Assembly: GCA_025936045.1 (NCBI GenBank)
Contig: JAICUB010000004.1
Location: forward strand, 62,001 to 126,000
Direction: 5' to 3'
Length of the DNA: 64,000 bases
Source: Polyangiaceae bacterium
Lineage (GTDB): Bacteria > Myxococcota_A > Polyangia > Polyangiales > Polyangiaceae
The translations under genes were made by a program, and so were the position numbers. Below, in pieces: positions 54,837 to 63,259 of the stretch (position 1 is the first letter of the stretch; each line of letters opens with the position of its first letter). The notes under the pieces were generated by a model. It saw nothing but the letters and a program-made list of their open reading frames with translations, was not told the origin of the DNA and did no database searches.

Positions 54837-55748
54837 CTACTTCTTGCGGACGAACGAGAACGCGAAGGCGTCGGCGTCCGGGTTCGGGCCGCTGCCCCAG
54901 CGCGCCGTGAGGACGAAGTAGTCGTTGCCTTGGACGAAGATCTCGCCGCGCTCCTGCGTCTTGTCGGGACACACCGTGCGGAAATGGATCAGCGTGCTCT
55001 CGGGCTTTTCGACGAGTGCGAAGAGCTTCATCTTCGGAGCGCACTTGCCGAGCAGCTTCGTCCCGATGCGCACGAACGCCTTCTGGTCGAATTTCTTCTC
55101 CGGCGGCGGCCGACCGAGCGTGATCTCGTAGCTTGCGTCGCCGGACTTCGCCGTCCAGAGCTCGAGGCCGCCCTCCGACTTCTTCTCGACGCCGGGCGGT
55201 AGCGCGACGCTGAAGCCGGCGTCGGCAGCCTCGAAGCGCGCCCAACCGTCGGGGATCTCTTTCGGGGGCGCGACTTCCGCGGGGGCGACGCCGGTCGCGA
55301 TGCACTTCTCCGCGGCGCGGAACGGCTTCGCGCAGCCCTCGGAGATCACGTTCGAGCACACGGAGAACTCGGGGTTGTGCTCGGTGCAAGCGAGCGCGGC
55401 GCGCACCGCCGGGTCGCACGCGTCCGGCGCGCCGCCGTAGCGGCTGCAGTAATTCTGCTTGCACGCCGCGACCTTCTCGGTCGAACACTTCGCGCGCTGG
55501 GCGTCGCACATCTTTTCGCAGAGGGACGTGATCGGCGCGACGGGCGGAGCGGCCGCCGGGGCGGCGCTCGCGGTTTCACCGGTCGCCGGCGCCGGAGCCG
55601 CGTCCGAGCTCGCGGTTGCGGCGGGCGCCGCGGGCGCAACGGGCGCCGGCGCAGCCGGGCTCGGCTCGGCGGCTGGCTTTTCTCGTCCACCACAGGCGGC
55701 GACGACACCGGCTCCGAGCAATACGAGCGTGCTTTTCCCGAGCGACAT
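54837..55748 (-). CDS. Lipoprotein with cysteine-rich domain
   Basis: The 303-residue product has a lipoprotein signal (STLVLLGAGVVAAC, cysteine 19) and a Pro/Ala-rich linker of about 50 residues. A cysteine-rich segment follows (SLCEKMCDAQRAKCSTEKVA, then CKQNYCSRYGG and others, about 10 Cys), and a C-terminal domain with WARFEAADAGFSVALPPGVE and YFVLTARWGSG. The mature part resembles other Myxococcota lipoproteins with a CxxxC-rich box. The ATG at 55748 gives a clean signal. It is monocistronic between mnmA and the sigma factor gene. Confidence 0.78.
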   Translation of the reverse strand: MSLGKSTLVLLGAGVVAACGGREKPAAEPSPAAPAPVAPAAPAATASSDAAPAPATGETASAAPAAAPPVAPITSLCEKMCDAQRAKCSTEKVAACKQNYCSRYGGAPDACDPAVRAALACTEHNPEFSVCSNVISEGCAKPFRAAEKCIATGVAPAEVAPPKEIPDGWARFEAADAGFSVALPPGVEKKSEGGLELWTAKSGDASYEITLGRPPPEKKFDQKAFVRIGTKLLGKCAPKMKLFALVEKPESTLIHFRTVCPDKTQERGEIFVQGNDYFVLTARWGSGPNPDADAFAFSFVRKK

Positions 55749-55809
55749 GCTTCGACGCGTATCGGTGCTCGCGCGTTCCGTCAAGTCGAGCTGCACGCCG
55801 AAGCGCGCT

Positions 55810-56511
55810 TCACGGCGAAGGATTGCGGAGCTTCGCGCTCAAGCGCTTGATGGCGCGCGTGTGCAGGCGGCTCGCCCAGCTCTTGCTCAGGCCGAGCTCG
55901 GCCGCGACGTGATCGAAGCGCTCGCCTTCGAGATAATGCCGGCGAACGAGCGCTTCCTCTTCGGGCGGGAGCTCTGCGATCGCGGCCTTGACGACGGCGA
56001 GCAGCTCCGCGCGTCCGAGCGCGGTTTCGGGATCGTCCGCCGTGGCCACCGGGACGCGCTCGCCCTCTTCGGTGAAGCCGGTCTGTGCGAGCAAGCCGAC
56101 GGCCATCGCCGTCGCCATCGCCGCGAGGTGCTCGCCGAGGGCGCGTTCGGCGTCCGCGGGCGTCGCGCCGGGAGCGGCCGGCGCGAGCGCGTCCTCGTAG
56201 GCGCCCTCGCTCGTGCGCGCCGCGGCGAGTAAGCCGTTGAGTCTCTCGTGCGCACGGCGCGGCAAGCGCGCGCTCCGGCGCACCCCGTCGATGATCGCGC
56301 CGCGCACGCGAAAACTCGCGTAGCCGCGAAACGGAACCCCCCGCGCGGGGTCGAAGCGGCGCGCGGCGTCGAGCAGGCCTTCACGTCCGTAGCTCAAGAG
56401 CTCGGCGAGCTCGGCGCTGCCTCCCACTTCGCGCGCGACACGACGAGCGATGGCCTCGACGAGATCGAGCGCCGATTCGAAGCGGGCGAGCTCCTCCGAC
56501 GCTTGCGGCAC
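55810..56511 (-). CDS. Sigma-70 family RNA polymerase sigma factor, FliA/WhiG-like
   Basis: The product (233 residues from the GTG used) has region 2 with GREGLLDAARRFDPARGVPF and YASFRVRGAIIDGVRRSAR, typical of the FliA/WhiG/SigB class, a region 3 (SARLPRRAHERLNGLLAAAR) and region 4 with LPPEEEALVRRHYLEGERFD and LGLSKSWASRLHTRAIKRLS. The longer frame up to 56643 has no similarity. No anti-sigma gene is adjacent. It is divergent from the CPBP protease gene. Its regulon is unknown; developmental or motility genes are typical of this class. Confidence 0.85.
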   Translation of the reverse strand: MPQASEELARFESALDLVEAIARRVAREVGGSAELAELLSYGREGLLDAARRFDPARGVPFRGYASFRVRGAIIDGVRRSARLPRRAHERLNGLLAAARTSEGAYEDALAPAAPGATPADAERALGEHLAAMATAMAVGLLAQTGFTEEGERVPVATADDPETALGRAELLAVVKAAIAELPPEEEALVRRHYLEGERFDHVAAELGLSKSWASRLHTRAIKRLSAKLRNPSP

Positions 56512-56655
56512 GACGACTCGGCACTCTATCGAGTCCGCGCGGTGCCGCAAACGCTCCTCGCAACCACGCGGCCGAAGGGCGCGCCCCCAGCCGATTTCGC
56601 ACCAGCATTTCGCGACGAAGCGCCCGCCGAGCGCGCGTGGCATAGTCCGGAACCC

Positions 56656-57246
56656 ATGGCGCGTTGGGGTCGCTTCGCCGCCGCTTACGCCGGGATGGCC
56701 TTGTTCGCGGCGCTGCTCGCGCTCGCGCTGCGCGGCTCCCTCCCGCTGCGGACGGCGGCTTGGCTCCCGCTCGAGTCGCCGCGTGACGTCCTTTACAGTC
56801 TGGCGCTCGGAGCATGCTTCGGCTTGCTCGTGGCCGTCGGCACGCGCGTGTGCGTGCGGCGGTTCGCGTGGGCGAAAAACCTACATCGCGAGCTCAGGCC
56901 GCTCACGCGCGGACTCACGGGCGTGGGCATCTTCTGGCTCGCCGTCACGAGCTCGCTCGGCGAGGAGCTGCTCTTTCGCGGCTTGCTCCAGCCGTGGCTC
57001 GGCCTGTGGTTTCAGGCGTTATTATTCGGGGTCTTGCACCAGCTCGCGGGCACGAGCCGCTGGGTGTGGGCAGGCTGGGCCACGCTGGTTGGATTCGTGC
57101 TCGGTTCGATCTTTGCGCTGACAGGGTCACTGGCCGGCCCGCTCGCGGCGCACGCGCTCATCAACGGGCTCAACTTGAGCTACTTGCGCTCGCACGACAC
57201 CGAACCGCCGCACGGCCTCGGCGGATTGCTCGGTTCACGAGGATAA
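56656..57246 (+). CDS. CPBP-family intramembrane metalloprotease
   Basis: The 196-residue product has about five membrane helices and the CPBP/Abi motifs EEllFRG (E103, E104, R108), H128 in FGVLHQL and a terminal HALINGLNL. Members process prenylated or other membrane substrates or confer bacteriocin immunity. It reads away from the sigma factor gene; whether it is connected to that sigma factor is not shown. The gene ends 44 bases before the HD-GYP gene. Confidence 0.85.
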   Translation: MARWGRFAAAYAGMALFAALLALALRGSLPLRTAAWLPLESPRDVLYSLALGACFGLLVAVGTRVCVRRFAWAKNLHRELRPLTRGLTGVGIFWLAVTSSLGEELLFRGLLQPWLGLWFQALLFGVLHQLAGTSRWVWAGWATLVGFVLGSIFALTGSLAGPLAAHALINGLNLSYLRSHDTEPPHGLGGLLGSRG

Positions 57247-57290
57247 GTGTTACGCTTGGGCGCTACCGCCGTGTCGCGGTCGCCCCTGCC

Positions 57291-58790
57291 ATGGCGGAGC
57301 TCGAACCTTCATTACCCGAGGACAAACCGCGGGTCCTCGTCGTCGACGACGAGAAGTTCATCCGCGACATCATCGCCGATTTCCTCGGGATGGAGGGCTA
57401 CATCGTGCGCACGGCCGAGGACGGCTCGAGCGCGGTGAGCGAGCTCGAGCGAGCTCGCTACGACATGGTGATCAGCGATCTCAAGATGCCGCGCATGGGT
57501 GGGCTCGACCTCTTGAAGGAAGTGTCGAAGGCGCACCCCGATACGCTGACCGTGATCATGACGGGCTTCGGCACGGTCGAGACCGCGATCGACGCGATGA
57601 AGCGCGGCGCCTACGACTACATTCTGAAGCCGTTCAAGGTGGAGGAGGTCGTGCACATCGTGCAGCGAGGCCTCGAGAAGCGGCGGCTCACGGCCGAGAA
57701 CCTGCGACTCCGCGAGGCGCTCTCGCTCTACAAGGTGAGCGAAGCCATCGCCGCGAGCCTCTCGCTCGACGAAGTGATCGCGACGCTGACGGACGGGGCG
57801 CTCCACGAAGTGCGCGCCGACACGGTCGCCACCTGGCTCGACGACGGCGAAGGCGGCTTCTTTCAACGCAGCATCGTCGCCTCGGCAGAGCTCCCGCAGG
57901 GCGAGGAGCTCGGCATGCTGGATCGCACGGCCGTCGTCGAACGGTTGAAGAGCGGCGCGCCCGTCGTGGAGCACGGCGCGCGGGCGCGGGAGCTCTTCGC
58001 CGAACATCCGGCGCGCCAGGTGTCGAGCGTCGCCGTGGTGCCGCTCAAGATGCGCGATCGCCTGATGGGCTTTATCGCCGTGATTTCGCTGAACGCGAGC
58101 CGGCGCTTCGACGAAGGGCAGCGCAAGCTCTTGAGCATCATCGCGTCGCGCGCCGCGGCCGCCATCGAGAACGCGCGCTTGTACGAGGACCTGCAGGCGA
58201 CGTTCCAGCAGACGATCCAGAGCCTCGCGCGCACCATCGACAAGATGGACCATTACACGGCGGGCCACTCCGAGCGCGTCGCGCGCTACGCCGTCGCGCT
58301 CGCGCGCTGGCTCGGCCTGGCCGAGCCCGAGATCGAGATCGTCCGGCACTCGGCCTTGATGCACGACATCGGCAAGATCGGCTGCGTCATGAACCTGAAC
58401 AAGCCGGGCAAGCTCACCGCCGACGAGTACGACGTCTTCAAGCGGCACCCCGTGTACGGGCGTGACATCCTCGATCCCGTGCGTTTTCTCGCGCCGGTCG
58501 TGCCGGGCGTGTACCTGCACCACGAGCGCTGGGACGGCCGCGGCTACCCGCTCGGACTCGCCAAAGGGGACATCCCGCTCATCGCTCGCATCATTTCGAT
58601 CGCGGACACCTACGACGCGATGACGAGCGATCGTTCGTACCGGCGCGCGCTGCCCCACGACGTGACCGTGAGCGAGATCGAGCGCTGCTCCGGCTCGCAA
58701 TTCGATCCCGATCTGGCGGGCACCTTCGTCGAGCGCATCGAGGAACAGCGACAGCAGGCGCGGGACGCCGGCGAGCCCATCCCGGAGTAA
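57291..58790 (+). CDS. REC-GAF-HD-GYP cyclic di-GMP phosphodiesterase
   Basis: The 499-residue product has a receiver domain (about 13-125, phospho-acceptor D63 in VISDLKMP, K113), a GAF domain (about 150-300) and an HD-GYP domain (about 315-480) with H357/D358-type metal ligands in LMHDIGKIG and HHERWDGRGYP. HD-GYP enzymes break cyclic di-GMP. A receiver and GAF domain before it indicate control by a kinase and a small ligand. It is followed at 13 bases by lipB, probably by chance. The ATG at 57291 starts directly before the receiver. Confidence 0.93.
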   Translation: MAELEPSLPEDKPRVLVVDDEKFIRDIIADFLGMEGYIVRTAEDGSSAVSELERARYDMVISDLKMPRMGGLDLLKEVSKAHPDTLTVIMTGFGTVETAIDAMKRGAYDYILKPFKVEEVVHIVQRGLEKRRLTAENLRLREALSLYKVSEAIAASLSLDEVIATLTDGALHEVRADTVATWLDDGEGGFFQRSIVASAELPQGEELGMLDRTAVVERLKSGAPVVEHGARARELFAEHPARQVSSVAVVPLKMRDRLMGFIAVISLNASRRFDEGQRKLLSIIASRAAAAIENARLYEDLQATFQQTIQSLARTIDKMDHYTAGHSERVARYAVALARWLGLAEPEIEIVRHSALMHDIGKIGCVMNLNKPGKLTADEYDVFKRHPVYGRDILDPVRFLAPVVPGVYLHHERWDGRGYPLGLAKGDIPLIARIISIADTYDAMTSDRSYRRALPHDVTVSEIERCSGSQFDPDLAGTFVERIEEQRQQARDAGEPIPE

Positions 58791-58803
58791 GCTCCCGGCC
58801 ACC

Positions 58804-59541
58804 GTGACATCGGACCGTACACTCCGCGGCATCTGGCTCGGCCGGCGCCCGTATGCCGAGGCCGTCGCGATCCAAGAGCGGCTCTTTGCCGAGCGCAAGG
58901 AAGGCCGCGGCGAAGACACCGTATTTTTGCTCGAGCACGAACCCGTCGTCACCCTCGGGCGCGGCGCGAAGCCCGAACACCTGCTCGCGCCGCGGGAGTT
59001 GCTCGCTGCCCGTGGCATCGAGCTTCACCCGAGCAATCGCGGCGGCGACGTGACGCTACACGCCCCGGGCCAGCTCGTGGCGTACCCCATCGTCGATTTG
59101 AATCCCGACCGGCGCGACGTGCGCCGCTACGTGCGGAGTCTCACCGAGGCGATGCGGCGGCTCTCCGCCGAGCTCGGAGTCGCGACGGGTGAGCACGCCG
59201 AGCACGTCGGGCTCTGGGCGGACGCCCGAAATCCCGAGCATTTCACGCTGGGCGCCGCGGCGGCGGAGCCCGTCAAAATCGGAGCCATCGGCGTGCGCAT
59301 CTCGCGCTGGGTCACGATGCACGGCTTCGCGCTGAACCTCGTGAACGATCTGTCGCTCTACGATTTCATCGTACCGTGCGGCATCCGCGAGCTCGGCGTC
59401 GCGAGCGTCGCGTCGCTCGGCGGCCGCGCCGTCACGCCGCTCGAGCTCGCGCCGCGCGCCCTCGCCGTCATCGCCGAAGTGCTCGAAGCGCGCGACGCTG
59501 GCCTCGTGCACGAACCGCCGCGCGTGCGCTCGGCGAGCTGA
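58804..59541 (+). CDS. lipB: Octanoyltransferase LipB
   Basis: The 245-residue product has RGGDVTLHAPGQLVAYPI (79 on), KIGAIGVRISRWVTMHGFAL with catalytic lysine K158, and PCGI with catalytic C192, the three signatures of LipB. It transfers octanoate from acyl carrier protein to the E2 and GcvH proteins in lipoate synthesis. The start is GTG. The lipA partner is not in the window. Confidence 0.95.
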   Translation: MTSDRTLRGIWLGRRPYAEAVAIQERLFAERKEGRGEDTVFLLEHEPVVTLGRGAKPEHLLAPRELLAARGIELHPSNRGGDVTLHAPGQLVAYPIVDLNPDRRDVRRYVRSLTEAMRRLSAELGVATGEHAEHVGLWADARNPEHFTLGAAAAEPVKIGAIGVRISRWVTMHGFALNLVNDLSLYDFIVPCGIRELGVASVASLGGRAVTPLELAPRALAVIAEVLEARDAGLVHEPPRVRSAS

Positions 59542-59611
59542 TCGCGGGGCCTCACGCACCACGCGTACGGGTTTCTCCGCGCGACGGCGACTTGCGGCTG
59601 CGAAAAAAGAC

Positions 59612-60664
59612 CTAGGGCGCGCCGGCCGCGCCGAGATTGCCGCCGCTGCCGGCCGTCGGCACACCGGGCTGGCCGCCCGTCGCAGACATGCCGCCTTGGC
59701 CCGTCTGCGGGGGGACCATGCCGCCCGGGCAAACGCCGGACGGCTCGCAGCCCCACGTGAGCTTGCCGGCGACGTAGAGCGTGATGTTCGGGTTCGGCTG
59801 CGGCTTCGTGTCCTTGGCGTTGAACGACCAGTCGTCGCTCTGATCGAACATGCCCGTCGTCGCGTCGACGGTGCCCTGCACTTCGGTCGTCTGGAGATCC
59901 GTGGTCTTCGCCGGCACGGTGCCACCCTTCGAGAAGGTGAACGAGAGGTAGCTCGGCGGCCCTGCCACGAAGGTGGGCGTTTTCGCGCTCAGGCCCGCAA
60001 CCGAGTAGTAACTGTGCGTCGCGGGCGACGCCGGTTCGGCGGTCATCCAATAACGGACCTCGACGGTGCTGAGGTCGAGCGCCGTCGCGGTTTGGTTCAT
60101 GAGGTAGACGCTCATGTTCACGTTGCTGCTCATCGGCATCGTGCTCACGGCTTTGTAAAAAACGATGACGCTGCCGTCGCCGGTGAGGCTCGACGCCATG
60201 CCGCCGCCGCCCGCCTCGGTGCCGCCGGTCGAGGTCGAGCCACCCGCGCCGGGGCCGCTTCCGCCGGTGGTGTTCGAGCCGCCCGTCGCAACGGAGCCGC
60301 CGGTTGCCGTCGAACCACCGGTCGCGGTCGAGCCGCCCGTTGCGACGGAGCCGCCCGTTGCCGTCGAGCCGCCTGCGGCGACGGAGCCGCCCGTCGCAGT
60401 CGAACCACCGGTCGCGGTCGAGCCGCCCGTTGCGACGGAGCCGCCCGTTGCCGTCGAGCCGCCTGTGGCGACGGAGCCGCCCGTCGCGGTCGAGCCGCCT
60501 GTCGGTGCGATGCTGCCGCCGCTGCCGCCGCCGGCGCCCGTCGAAGTGCCGCCGGTCGACGTCGGGACGTAAGCGTCGCTACCGCTGTCGGGCGCGGGCT
60601 TGGCGCACGCCCACGCCGCCAAGGAGAGACCGATGAACCAACGTAAACGGACGAAAGCGCGCAA
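59612..60664 (-). CDS. Lipoprotein with TGG-repeat linker and CBM3-like C-terminal domain
   Basis: The 350-residue product has a lipoprotein signal ending SLAAWAC (cysteine 20), followed by AKPAPDSGSD. About 110 residues of ATGGSV/TATGGS repeats follow, then a domain of about 135 residues (VIVFYKAVSTMPMSSNVNMS, VEVRYWMTAEPASPATHSYY, FDQSDDWSFNAKDTKPQPNP and NITLYVAGKLTWGCEP). The order RYWxT...D.S.D.S.....NP.ITLY..G.L.WG.EP matches carbohydrate-binding module family 3 (cellulose-binding). The tail is Gly-rich. It starts with TTG, 18 bases after the previous lipoprotein gene. It is one of three tandem relatives and probably a surface adhesin; cellulose binding is inferred. Confidence 0.8.
   Translation of the reverse strand: MRAFVRLRWFIGLSLAAWACAKPAPDSGSDAYVPTSTGGTSTGAGGGSGGSIAPTGGSTATGGSVATGGSTATGGSVATGGSTATGGSTATGGSVAAGGSTATGGSVATGGSTATGGSTATGGSVATGGSNTTGGSGPGAGGSTSTGGTEAGGGGMASSLTGDGSVIVFYKAVSTMPMSSNVNMSVYLMNQTATALDLSTVEVRYWMTAEPASPATHSYYSVAGLSAKTPTFVAGPPSYLSFTFSKGGTVPAKTTDLQTTEVQGTVDATTGMFDQSDDWSFNAKDTKPQPNPNITLYVAGKLTWGCEPSGVCPGGMVPPQTGQGGMSATGGQPGVPTAGSGGNLGAAGAP
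60276..60509. repeat. 18-base tandem repeats in the CBM3-like lipoprotein gene
   Basis: Thirteen units of 18 bases (GAGCCGCCCGTTGCGACG and variants) encode the ATGGSV-type linker. Five-unit blocks repeat: 60312-60383 is nearly identical to 60402-60473, 90 bases on, with a single C to T change. The array keeps the reading frame whatever the unit number, so linker length could vary by slippage or unequal recombination. Confidence 0.85.
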
Positions 60665-60682
60665 GACGTAAGCCTCGTAATC

Positions 60683-61747
60683 CTAGAGCGCGGGTACGCC
60701 GCCTGCGCCAGCTTCACCGCCGCCGGTCGTGTCGGCCTGCGCGCACACTTCCGTCGGCTCGCAACCCCAGATGAGGGTCGTGCCGTCATAGACGGTGATC
60801 TTCGGGTTCGGCTGCATGCCGTTGGCCGCAGCGCTGAAGGACCAGTCGTTCGACTGATCGAAGTTCTCGTTGTTGACGGCCGATTGAACGCGACCGTTGA
60901 CGTTGCCCTCGTTCGGCGCGTTCTGATCGGTCGAGGGCGGCAACGTGCCGGCCGTGCCGAAGCTGAACTCGAGATAGCTGTCTGCGTGATTGGTGACGAA
61001 CTTCGGCGCCCCCTTGCAACTCAAGTTGGTGGCCGCGTAATCGAGCGCCGGCATCGGCGCGGGCTCCGCGCTCATCCAGTATCGGACGGTGACCGTCCCC
61101 ATCGGGTAGGCGGCGTCCGTCTGGTTCTTGAGGAGCAAGGAGAACTGTATGTTGGTCGCGGATTTCGCGGTTTGACCGGCCTGATAGAGCACCACGATCT
61201 TCGCGAACTTGGTCATGTCCGGCGGCTTGAAGTTCGGGTCGAACGCATACCCGCTTCCGCCCGTACCAGTGCCGCCGGCCCCCGTGACCGGCGTGCCGCC
61301 GCTACCGGTGCCGCCGCCTCCCGTCGCGCCGCTGCCAATGCCGCCTGTGCCGACACCGCCGCCCGTGCCGACGCCGCCACCCGTGCCGACGCCGCCACCC
61401 ATGCCCGGACTCCCGCCTGTGGCGCTCGCGCCGCCCGCTGCGCCGTTGCCGCCGGTACCCGGCACGTCGCCTCCGCCTGTCGCTCCGCCCGACGTCGTTC
61501 CGCCGAGCTCGCCACCGCCCGAAGCGACACTGCCTCCGGTCGACGAGCCCCCCGTCGTGGGTGACGTGCTTCCACCGGTGGGAGTGGGAGCGGTACCGCC
61601 GCCGCCGCCGCTCATCGCCGTCGAGCCGCCTTTGCCGGGCGGCGGCGTGAATGAGTCATCACCCGTCCCCTGGTCGTTCGACTTGGCGCACGCCCAAGCA
61701 CAGAGCAGCGTAGCGGCAACGGTGTAGCGAGCATTGAGTCGGCGCAT
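60683..61747 (-). CDS. Lipoprotein with TGG-repeat linker and CBM3-like C-terminal domain
   Basis: The 354-residue product has a lipoprotein signal ending TLLCAWAC (cysteine about 17), then AKSNDQGTGDDSFTPPPGKG, a Gly/Thr/Ser-rich linker of about 150 residues and the domain KIVVLYQAGQTAKSATNIQF, VTVRYWMSAEPAPMPALDYA, NFDQSNDWSFSAAANGMQPN and KITVYDGTTLIWGCEPTEVC. It is a paralogue of the proteins at 59612 and 62066. The ATG at 61747 overlaps the stop of the 58-residue zinc-ribbon gene by one base, so the two are co-translated. An upstream frame to 61837 was rejected because it lacks a signal. Confidence 0.8.
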   Translation of the reverse strand: MRRLNARYTVAATLLCAWACAKSNDQGTGDDSFTPPPGKGGSTAMSGGGGGTAPTPTGGSTSPTTGGSSTGGSVASGGGELGGTTSGGATGGGDVPGTGGNGAAGGASATGGSPGMGGGVGTGGGVGTGGGVGTGGIGSGATGGGGTGSGGTPVTGAGGTGTGGSGYAFDPNFKPPDMTKFAKIVVLYQAGQTAKSATNIQFSLLLKNQTDAAYPMGTVTVRYWMSAEPAPMPALDYAATNLSCKGAPKFVTNHADSYLEFSFGTAGTLPPSTDQNAPNEGNVNGRVQSAVNNENFDQSNDWSFSAAANGMQPNPKITVYDGTTLIWGCEPTEVCAQADTTGGGEAGAGGVPAL

Positions 61748-61923
61748 CAGCGTCGCCCCTTGAAGTCCATCATGCGTTGCACCACCGCCTCGCTCTCTTG
61801 CCCGAGCGCTTCTTCTTCGACGACGCGCTCGGCGCAATCGGAGCAGACCTTCTTGGTCTTGCCGTTGACGCTCGCGCTCACGAGCTCGTCGACATCCTCA
61901 CCACACGACTTGCAAACGGGCAT
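61747..61923 (-). CDS. Small zinc-ribbon protein (58 residues)
   Basis: The product begins MPVCKSCGEDVDELVSASVN and continues KTKKVCSDCAERVVEEEA, giving CxxC and CxxC pairs separated by about 20 residues, an arrangement for one zinc ion, then a charged helix (EEALGQESEAVVQRMMDFKG) ending RR. It is too short for a usual 60-residue cut-off but has a clear start, and its TGA overlaps the ATG of the next lipoprotein gene (TGATG). I believe similar small proteins are conserved in myxobacteria, but this is from memory and unchecked. Likely a nucleic-acid or protein-binding zinc ribbon. Confidence 0.78.
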   Translation of the reverse strand: MPVCKSCGEDVDELVSASVNGKTKKVCSDCAERVVEEEALGQESEAVVQRMMDFKGRR

Positions 61924-62065
61924 CGGCCCGATTTTCTAGCACGACCGATCATCCGGCCGCCCGCGCCGCCGAGCGGAACTCACATTCGTCGCGAGCCCTG
62001 CACGCCTCTACTTCACGACTTCGCTGCAACTAGAACGGCCGCGACCCCAGCGTGCAGCTCACTCG

Positions 62066-63190
62066 TTAAATACCGGCTTGTCCGCCGGCGCTCGTGTCAC
62101 CGCCCTGCCCCGCCGTGAGCTCGCCCCCGGTTCCACCCTGCTCCGGCTGTCCGCCTTGCTCCGGCTGTCCACCTTGGCCCGCCTGCCCGGGCTCGCCGCC
62201 CTGTCCTTGTCCGCCGGCTCCGCCTTCGCCCCCAGAGCCTGCGCACGTGCCGTTCGGCTCGCAACCCCAGACGAGCTTGCTCCCGAGGTACGCGGTGATT
62301 TTGGGGTTCGGTTGGGCGGGACTGTTCGACGTCAACGCAGGCTCGAAGGACCAGTCGTTGGTTTGATCGAAATTGGCGGCGGCGCTCTCGATCTGAATTT
62401 GGAACTCGGTCTTGTAGAGCGGTTCACCGGACGGGATGACGCCTCCCGAGAACGACGCGACGACATAGTCATCGCTACCGGGCGTGAACGCCAACGCGAT
62501 CAAATTCTTCAGATCATCGCCCTGATAGAAGCTCGTAAGCTTCGGGGGCGACGCTTCGGCCGTGAACCAGTAGCGCACCGTGACGTTCCTCATGTCGAGC
62601 GAGGTCGGTGCCCTGTTCTCGAGGAACAACTGCATTTCGACGTCCTTCGAGGAGTCCGCTGCCTTCGTCACGACGTAGTGAATGACGACGTCCGCGTCGT
62701 CGAGGATGCCGGGCGGGATACCGTCACCGTTGCCGCCCTCGCTCGAGGTGCCGCTCGTCCCGATGCCGCCGGTGGACGTCGAGCCGCCCGTCGACGTCGA
62801 GCCGCCCGTCGACGTCGAGCCGCCCGTCGACGTCGAGCCGCCCGTCGACGTCGAGCCGCCCGTCGACGTCGAGCCGCCCGTCGCGGTACCGCCTCCGAAC
62901 GCGTTTCCCCCGCCCCTTCCGGATGGACCGCCCGCCGACGAACCGCCAGTTCCGAGGCTGCCGCCGGTTCCGAGGCTCCCGCCGGTTCCGAGGCCACCGC
63001 CGGTTCCGAGGCTCCCGCCGGTTCCGAGGCTCCCGCCGGTTCCGAGGCCACCGCCGGTTCCGGTACCGGTTCCAGCCGACGCACGTGGATCGTAAGCTCC
63101 GCCCGCGAGATCCGAGTCGGTCGCCTTGGCGCATGCCCAAACCACCAGGGAGACCGGTACGAGCAGGCGCGGATGAGTGAGCCCGCGCAT
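62066..63190 (-). CDS. Lipoprotein with long GTGGS/STSTGG linker and CBM3-like C-terminal domain
   Basis: The 374-residue product has a lipoprotein signal ending SLVVWAC (cysteine 20), then AKATDSDLAGGAYDPRASAG and about 115 residues of perfect LGTGGS and STSTGG repeats. The domain DVVIHYVVTKAADSSKDVEM, VTVRYWFTAEASPPKLTSFY, NFDQTNDWSFEPALTSNSPA and KITAYLGSKLVWGCEPNGTC follows. The pattern RYWFT...NFDQTNDWSF...NPKITAY.G.KLVWG.EP is the best match of the three to CBM3. The C-terminus is again repeat-rich (GGQPEQGG). It lies upstream of the small zinc-ribbon gene on the same strand. Confidence 0.82.
   Translation of the reverse strand: MRGLTHPRLLVPVSLVVWACAKATDSDLAGGAYDPRASAGTGTGTGGGLGTGGSLGTGGSLGTGGGLGTGGSLGTGGSLGTGGSSAGGPSGRGGGNAFGGGTATGGSTSTGGSTSTGGSTSTGGSTSTGGSTSTGGSTSTGGIGTSGTSSEGGNGDGIPPGILDDADVVIHYVVTKAADSSKDVEMQLFLENRAPTSLDMRNVTVRYWFTAEASPPKLTSFYQGDDLKNLIALAFTPGSDDYVVASFSGGVIPSGEPLYKTEFQIQIESAAANFDQTNDWSFEPALTSNSPAQPNPKITAYLGSKLVWGCEPNGTCAGSGGEGGAGGQGQGGEPGQAGQGGQPEQGGQPEQGGTGGELTAGQGGDTSAGGQAGI
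62775..62882. repeat. Six exact 18-base tandem units encoding STSTGG
   Basis: GACGTCGAGCCGCCCGTC is repeated six times without a mismatch. Exact identity at the DNA level, where synonymous change could occur, points to recent amplification. Confidence 0.92.
62949..63056. repeat. Six near-exact 18-base tandem units encoding LGTGGS/LGTGGG
   Basis: GTTCCGAGGCTCCCGCCG and a variant with CCACCG alternate through six units that begin at 62949. The alternation of Ser and Gly codons has a two-versus-one pattern, suggesting amplification of a block longer than one unit. Confidence 0.88.
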
Positions 63191-63259
63191 CAGCAGCGAG
63201 CCTCCGTTACAGCCCCACCACCAAAATTCGAACGAAACATACCAGGTATTCGTACCCCT

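Noticed and set aside
60165-60572. Plus-strand frame of PPVATEPPVAVE repeats
   Set aside because: It is the antisense reading of the TGG-linker repeats in the lipoprotein gene and has no start signal.
60276-63056. CRISPR array
   Set aside because: The 18-base repeats are contiguous without spacers and lie inside coding sequence.
62682-63095. Plus-strand Pro/Val repeat frame
   Set aside because: Same cause as the previous one: reverse reading of linker repeats.
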